This document shows, one piece after another, positions 49,353 to 64,000 of a stretch of 64,000 bases of DNA. A program made the position numbers and the translations under genes. The notes beneath the pieces were generated by a model that made no database searches, was not told the DNA's origin, and worked only from the letters and a program-made list of their open reading frames with translations. Source of the DNA: Sarcophilus harrisii (Eukaryota > Chordata > Mammalia > Dasyuromorphia > Dasyuridae); contig NC_045427.1 in NCBI RefSeq assembly GCF_902635505.1, forward strand, positions 56,198,539 through 56,262,538, written 5' to 3'. The stretch's first letter is position 1. Each line of letters begins with the position of its first letter.

Positions 49353-50265
49353 AAAGGTCTCATTTCTCAAATTTATGTGGAACTGAAATAACTTTATTTA
49401 AATTGATATGAACGGGAAGCTTTCAAGAGAGAAAAATCAAAGCTACTTATAGTGCTATGAAAAATGCTCTAAATCATTGACTAGAGAAATGCAAATTAAA
49501 ACAATTTTGAGGTACCACCTTACAGCCATTAGATTGGCTAATATGCTAGAAAAGGAAAATGATGAATACTAGAGGATGATATAGGAAAATAGGGACAATA
49601 ATGCATTGTTGGTAGAGTCATGAACTGCTTCAACCATTCTGAAAAACAATTTAGAACTATGTCCAAAGAACTATAAAACTGCATACCCTTTGGCCTAGCA
49701 ATACCACTACTAGATCTGTATATCAAAGAGATTTTTAAAAAGGGAAAAGGACCTAGTTGTGTAAAAATATTTATAACAGCTCTTTTTCTGGTGGTAAAAA
49801 AGCGATTGTGATGGAATACTATTGTGCTATAGGGGCTGATTTCAAAAAAACATGGGAAGACCTAAATGAACTGATTAAATGAGAAGTGAGGAGAATCACT
49901 GGATCATTGTGCACAGTAACAGCAATGTTGCAATGGTCAATTTGGCTACTCTGATCAATATAATGATTCATGACAATTCCAAATGACTTATGATGACAAT
50001 TCCAAATGACTTCCAGAAGAAAAAGTTATTAACTTGGAGTGCAAAATGAAGTATAATTTTCTTGCTTTATTATTTTTGTCTTTTTATTTTTTTTATTTTT
50101 TTGGTGATGGCTTATATGGAAACATGTTTTGCATAGATTTTACAGATACAATTAATTGACACTGCCTTTTCAATGGGAAGGTGATGGTGGAAAGGGAGGA
50201 AAAAAATTTAAAATCCAAAATTTAAAAAGGAAAGAATGTTAAAAATAAATGATAACTTTAAAATC

Positions 50266-52884
50266 AAACAAAAAAACTGGAGCCACTCTCAGTTGTACTT
50301 TGACTGTCCTCCGTGGGGGGCTGAGGTCATTCATTCTGTCTAACGGCCATGTTTTCAAGGATCAATGAGTGGCTGTCCTCTAGGTGGTGCTGTTCCCCTA
50401 CATTCAGTGGTCCAGCGACAGAAGCCTAAAGAGTTACTATCTGCTGGTCAAGTAGGGTTGTCTCCATTGGAGCCAGATTGTGTTAATGCAACTGCGAACA
50501 TCCCTCCTTCTGACCACCTCACCGGCCATGAAAGGGTTTCTTTGTTAAGGTTCATTTCAAAATAGTTTAAAGAGTAGTGTCCCATTCTGGATTTGCCTTG
50601 TCTTAGGTTAGAGGGCAGAACTATTCCCTTACAGCTAATAGCTGGTAATTTCCAAAGCACTTAGAATCTCATTGAAAGGGGGAGGGTACCAAGAAAATGG
50701 GTCATGATAGCACTTTCCAGCATTTCACACCTTTCCAGAGGGATTCAAGAGGGGGAATTCAGCTGGAAGCAGTGCAAATACAAGTGCAAATTTTTTCCAA
50801 TTAAGAAATGACAAGGATCATGGGTAACATAAGGTACCCAATTTCAAAATAGTAGTATCAGAGCAATATCTGAACCCAGGTCCTATTGAGTTCTCTCCAA
50901 TTGATCTAGTATTTATCTTCTATGTACAAAGTTGTTGGTATGTTGTCTTGCCAATTGGATGGTGAGCTCCTTAATAAAAAAATAGCATCTCTATAGTGTT
51001 TACTATATAGCAGGCACTTTACAAAACAAGACCTCATTTGATCCTCACCACAACCTTGAGATGAAACTGTTATTATTGTCCTCATTTTACCGTTAAGGAA
51101 AGCAGAGGCAAATAGATTGATTTGTTCAAGATCACACAGTTAGTATATACCTATGACCAGATTTGATACCAGGTTTTATTACGTTTTAGTGTAAGGGAAT
51201 GTAATTAGTATTAACAACATATTTATTATGAACTTACTTTGCCTAAAGCATTTTGTAATTTATATGGTCTATGAAAGCGATGGGGAGAACCCTCCATGAA
51301 TAAGCTCTGATAAATGTCTTCATCTTTATCTTCAACTTTTACCTTCCAAGACCTCTTCATTCATCCTACAAAAATACACTACTACCTCCTTTGCTAATAG
51401 CTGAGATGAAGGACAACTTCATGGGTTTTAGTTTGTAAATGAGGAACAGTAACTTGACAAGATTATACAGATACTGGGCTAGGAATTGAACATAGTGTCT
51501 TTGACTGCAGATACCTTATGTTTTACTTTACTGAGCTGCCTTAATTCATTGAATGTAGGTTCCATGGACATCTGAACTGTCTCTGCATCTTTATTGTCCC
51601 TTGGGGTCCTGGAGTTCAGGAACAATATCAGTTTAGTTGATTTGGGGCAATTCATTGACTTCAAGAAAAGAAATATTGAATTTCAGAACTGGGAATGTCC
51701 TCTGAGATCATCCATCTAGTCCAGTTTCCTAATTTTATAGATGAGAAAGCTGAAACTCAGAGAAAGGAAGTGATCTGCCCAAGAACACATAGATGAGTGG
51801 CAATGGCACTGAGATAGGAACTGAGAGGAAAGTGTGATAAAATATGAGAAGTGGTGAAAAGGTCAGGAGATTTAAGGGCAGAAAAATCTTGCTCTGTTAC
51901 TTCCTACCTGTATGATTCTGGGAAAAATTCTTGACCCTTGTGGGCCAGTTTCTTAACCATTCTGGGCCTTAATTTATTCCTTTGTAAAATGGAGCATTTT
52001 GACTGTACTGAAACCTAAGGATCCCTCCACTTTTAAATCTTGTTATCCTTAAGTGTTATACAAACATGAGTTTTTTAAAATTTTATTATTGGTAAATCTC
52101 TCCTATCTATTAGGACTGTATTTGTATTTAATCTATAGGACCTGAAGCAAATCATGCTTTTTTTCAAATTCCAATTTCCTTCTCTGTTTTTAAGTTTAAA
52201 GGTCTATTATTGGCTCTGTCACCTTTGTTAACTTGGAGCAAATCAGTCTCTACTCTGGGGCTCAGTTTTCTTCTGGAAAAATGAGGGGTTGGCCTAAATC
52301 TCCAAGGTTTCTTCCAGCTTTAAATCTAGTACAGCAGAATGAGCTGGAGCAACCCTGGATCCCAATTTGCTAGTATCCCTCTTGGATAAATCATTTCAAC
52401 TCCCAAAGTCTCAGTTTTATTATCCTGAAATATGAAGAAGGATAATACTGGTATTGAGTATAAATACTATTTAGGGCTGTTGAGAGGAAGCTCTTTGTAA
52501 ACCTTTAAGATGCAATGGAAATGAGTTATTCCATGACTCCAAATTGATGGGAGTGGTCACTAGGTGTCACTAGTAGATAGGATGTCCACTTGGAGTCAGA
52601 AAAACCCAACTTCAAATTTCCATTTTAGTGTGATCTTGGTCAAGTCCCTTAACCTGGCTCAGCTTCAAGTCTAGTCCATCAAACCACTTTCAAGTGCCTA
52701 CTCTGCATCATGCACTATGCTAACTGGGGTGCAAAGATCTGCTTGCAAGGAGGCAACCCTATAGGTCTCAAGTCAAGAAGACCAGAGTTCAAATCTGTGT
52801 AAACTTGTGCAAATTATTCACACTCAAGTTTTCTCAACTATAAAATGGGGATTATAACAGCTCCTGGCATATGGTGGATGTTAC
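50266..52884. other. TSNAXIP1 5' intron: unassigned sequence with MIR-type relics
   Basis: MIR-like or similar old SINE pieces lie at about 50970-51160, 51680-51830, 51900-52040, 52190-52330, 52350-52500 and 52570-52880. No gene was recognised. Confidence 0.5.
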
Positions 52885-52902
52885 AGAAATGGTAACTTAT
52901 TA

Positions 52903-53331
52903 CGCCCAGAAAAATAACCCTGGGAGATGACTAGAAACCATTACATTAAATTCCCAATCCCTATATTTATGCACACCTGCATTTTTGATTTCCTTCACAA
53001 GCTAATTGTACAATAATTCAGAGTCTGATTCTTTTTGTACAGCAAAATAATGTTTTGGTCATGTATACTTATTGTGTATCTAAGTTATATTTTAATATAT
53101 TTAACATCTACTGGTCATCCTGCCATCTAGGGGAGGGGGTGGGGGGGGGTAAGAGGTGAAAAATTGGAACAAGAGGTTTGGCAATTGTTAATGCTGTAAA
53201 GTTACCCATGTATAAATCCTGTAAATAAAAGGCTATTAAATTAAAAAAAAAAAAAGAAAAAAAAAAGAAAGGGAAATGTATTTAGGAATAGTATCAGTAG
53301 ATAAGAGGTCTAAGTGAATATAAAAAAAAAA
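52903..53331 (+). mobile_element. Young L1 3' end with apparent 3' transduction, 18 bp target duplication
   Basis: agaaatggtaacttatta occurs at 52885-52902 and 53332-53349. The insert is an L1 3' UTR ending in a poly(A)-like tract (about 53240-53266), then about 55 bp of non-L1 sequence, then a second A-run (about 53322-53331) directly before the duplication. Confidence 0.8.
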
Positions 53332-53349
53332 AGAAATGGTAACTTATTA

Positions 53350-53630
53350 TTTTTTGTTGCTCACCTTTTTATTTATTTATTTTGTAACATTCACTTTAAA
53401 AAAAAAAAAGAACTTTTGCGTTCCAAATCCCCTCCCTTTCTCTAGCCCCTCCCCCACTCCTTGAGAAGGCAAGCAACATATCAATTATACATATGCAATC
53501 ATGCATGGAAAACTAATTTCCGTGTTAGTCATGTTGCAAAAGAGAGCAAGAAAATTATTTTTTTTTTAAAAAAAAGATGAAAAATAAAGTGCTTCAATCT
53601 GCACTCAGGCTGCATCTTTCTGATCGAGTC
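53350..53630 (-). mobile_element. Old antisense L1 3' end
   Basis: (TTTA)n and T-rich sequence are followed by 'cctccctttctctagcccctcc', 'gcaagcaacat' and 'tgttgcaaaagagagcaag', the antisense of an old L1 3' UTR. It ends at the CpG island. Confidence 0.6.
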
Positions 53631-53639
53631 TTTTTCTGG

Positions 53640-54330
53640 AGAGGAATAAATGCTGTTATTAAGAGACTCTCAATCTAACGGGGGAGACAATGGCCCTGCA
53701 ACTCTGTACGTAGGCTGGAGGTAGCCTGGGCGGGAAGGCGCTAGGACTAAGGACGCCCGGAAGGGCTTTGTCCAAACCTGAAAGCGCGATGGAAACGCTA
53801 GTTGTCGCTATGTGTGATTTTTATGCTGAGCGCCGGTCTCTTGCAGGGCCGGGGTTGTCCCGGAGAACCAGCTTCTACCCAAGCCATACCTTACTGTTGC
53901 TGGGGAGAAGGTAATATCGCCTCTCGGCCGAGGGAGAGCCATAGTTCGGAGGCCCGACCCTCTCCTAGGGCGCCAACCGTTCGCCCGCAGCGCGCAGCTC
54001 CGGGAGCCTCACAAGGTCTTTGTTTACAGTCTGTTGCTGTGGAAACGCCGCCTCGGGAAGACCCCCGCGTATTGGGGTGGCCGAGGTACTGCCTGAGTCA
54101 CGCGGCATAAAGCGTATAGGTCGGGGACCCCGTCCCCGACTAGGGGCAGCTCTGGCCCCTTGTCGCGGTGGTTTTGGTAGTAGAGACAAAGGTAATCGCC
54201 TGGGACTCACGTCCGCTTGGGGGGGATTTCCCTGAGACACTAACACGCAGATGACAGGTAGTAATTAGAAGCAAACAAATGAACACGCTCCAAGGCAACA
54301 GAATGACTACAGCTGTGGGGGCGTGGCGAA
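53640..54330. other. Upstream part of the CpG island
   Basis: GC-rich unique sequence from about 53.7 kb with many CpGs and no interspersed repeat. It may hold a TSNAXIP1 5' UTR exon on the minus strand, but no exon could be fixed. Open frames on both strands here look like by-products of base composition. Confidence 0.45.
54033..54046. promoter_or_regulatory. X-box-like (RFX) motif upstream of TSNAXIP1/RANBP10
   Basis: GTTGCTGTGGAAAC is an imperfect inverted repeat resembling the RFX X-box (GTNRCC..RGYAAC) of ciliary and testis genes. It would suit TSNAXIP1 regulation, but short motifs occur by chance. Confidence 0.3.
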
Positions 54331-54660
54331 GGCTGGGAGGCCGAAGCTGCTTTTCTATGGGGAATTGTAGTTTTTTACTCTCCAAAAGTCTCCACTGGAC
54401 AGGCTTTCGACTGGAAACGAGGACTACGTCTCCCAGCAAGCTGTGCGCGCCCGCCCTAGCGAGCGAATTCGGACCGCCCCTGAAGCCGCGGGCACTGTGG
54501 GACATGGAGTCACTCCGATGGGAAGACAAGCGTGCAGACACGGAAGTCGAACTCAGTTTCCCTACCACCTCCGCGGGCGCGCAGCTTATTGGCTGGGCGC
54601 GGCGGATCTGGTGCTTCTCTCCCCCCGCCTCTCTGTGACACAATAGCGGCTCCCTCCAAG
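54330..54660. promoter_or_regulatory. Shared CpG-island promoter of RANBP10 (+) and TSNAXIP1 (-)
   Basis: This block is CpG-rich. It carries two ZNF143/THAP11-type motifs: AACTACAATTCCCC on the minus strand (54359-54372) and ACTACGTCTCCCAGCAAGC on the plus strand (54423-54441). An inverted CCAAT box (attgg, 54588-54592) lies 70 bp before the RANBP10 ATG. The ATG sits in CCAAGATGGCGGC, a YY1-type start motif. In human, the two genes start head to head; sharing here is inferred from that synteny. Confidence 0.65.

Positions 54661-64000
<9,340 letters not shown>

Larger units (their letters stand above)
45650..50265 (+). mobile_element. Old L1 with 5' UTR and ORF1 but most of ORF2 missing (HAL1-like), hosting four L1 insertions
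   Basis: It has a 5' UTR (about 45650-46440) and an ORF1 start at 46444 (MSKQQQNLTIKTYYGSQ, then a coiled coil with AIEEKLGKEMRVMQENY). Endonuclease-like sequence extends to about 49120. It then joins directly to the late ORF2 region (about 49130, 'aaggtctcatttctc') and the C-terminus plus 3' UTR to about 50265. The frame is broken. The RT region is absent, as in HAL1-type half-L1s or by internal deletion. Insertions: 46297-46395, 46949-47524, 48092-48846, 49156-49352. Confidence 0.6.

Noticed and set aside
54140-54643. 167-codon minus-strand open frame in the shared CpG island
   Set aside because: It probably reflects base composition. No family match was seen, though part of it may be TSNAXIP1 5' UTR.

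Overview
The window is nuclear DNA of a marsupial mammal. Three spliced genes in it are recognisable exon by exon. The interspersed repeats are marsupial-typical: tRNA-headed SINEs of the 'ggcagctaggtggtgcagtgg' type, a dense series of L1 insertions with marsupial-style 3' ends, plus L2, MIR-type and CR1/L3 relics. The youngest L1 3' ends remind me of Australian, perhaps dasyurid, elements; this is a weak inference.

Gene layout: CENPT (+, coding 21240-27820, complete), TSNAXIP1 (-, recognisable coding 28878-43489, convergent with CENPT) and RANBP10 (+, first two coding exons 54661-56425, the rest beyond the window). This is the human 16q22.1 neighbourhood (RANBP10 - TSNAXIP1 - CENPT) read in the opposite direction. 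As in human, TSNAXIP1 and RANBP10 are divergent and appear to share a CpG-island promoter near 54.3-54.66 kb. TSNAXIP1 would then have a long 5' intron of about 10 kb that is filled with L1.

Region by region: 1-19.7 kb holds no gene and is a nested pile of L1 fragments on both strands, with five solo LTR fossils, L2, MIR and SINEs. 20.1-20.7 kb is the CENPT CpG-island promoter and first exon. 21.2-27.98 kb is CENPT. 28.0-28.9 kb is the short convergent intergenic gap, holding L2 relics. 28.9-43.5 kb holds the TSNAXIP1 exons, with relics of CR1/L3, MIR, L1 and L2 in its introns. 44-53.6 kb is a second L1-rich block, whose core is an old L1 lacking most of ORF2 with four younger L1 insertions in it, followed by a separate L1 copy carrying a possible 3' transduction. 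53.6-55.2 kb is the shared CpG island. 55-64 kb is RANBP10 introns 1-2.

Function: CENPT is an inner-kinetochore histone-fold protein, TSNAXIP1 is a coiled-coil partner of TRAX (germ-cell/ciliary type), and RANBP10 is a SPRY-LisH-CTLH protein. They are neighbours, not a pathway. I saw no wholly new system. The most notable points are: two proline-directed kinase motifs of human CENP-T (around T11 and T195) appear absent here while the T85-type motif is kept; a short uORF ends five bases before the CENPT start; ZNF143/THAP11-type motifs occur in both promoters; one L1 copy looks like a 3' transduction; and many L1-into-L1 insertions keep clear target-site duplications.
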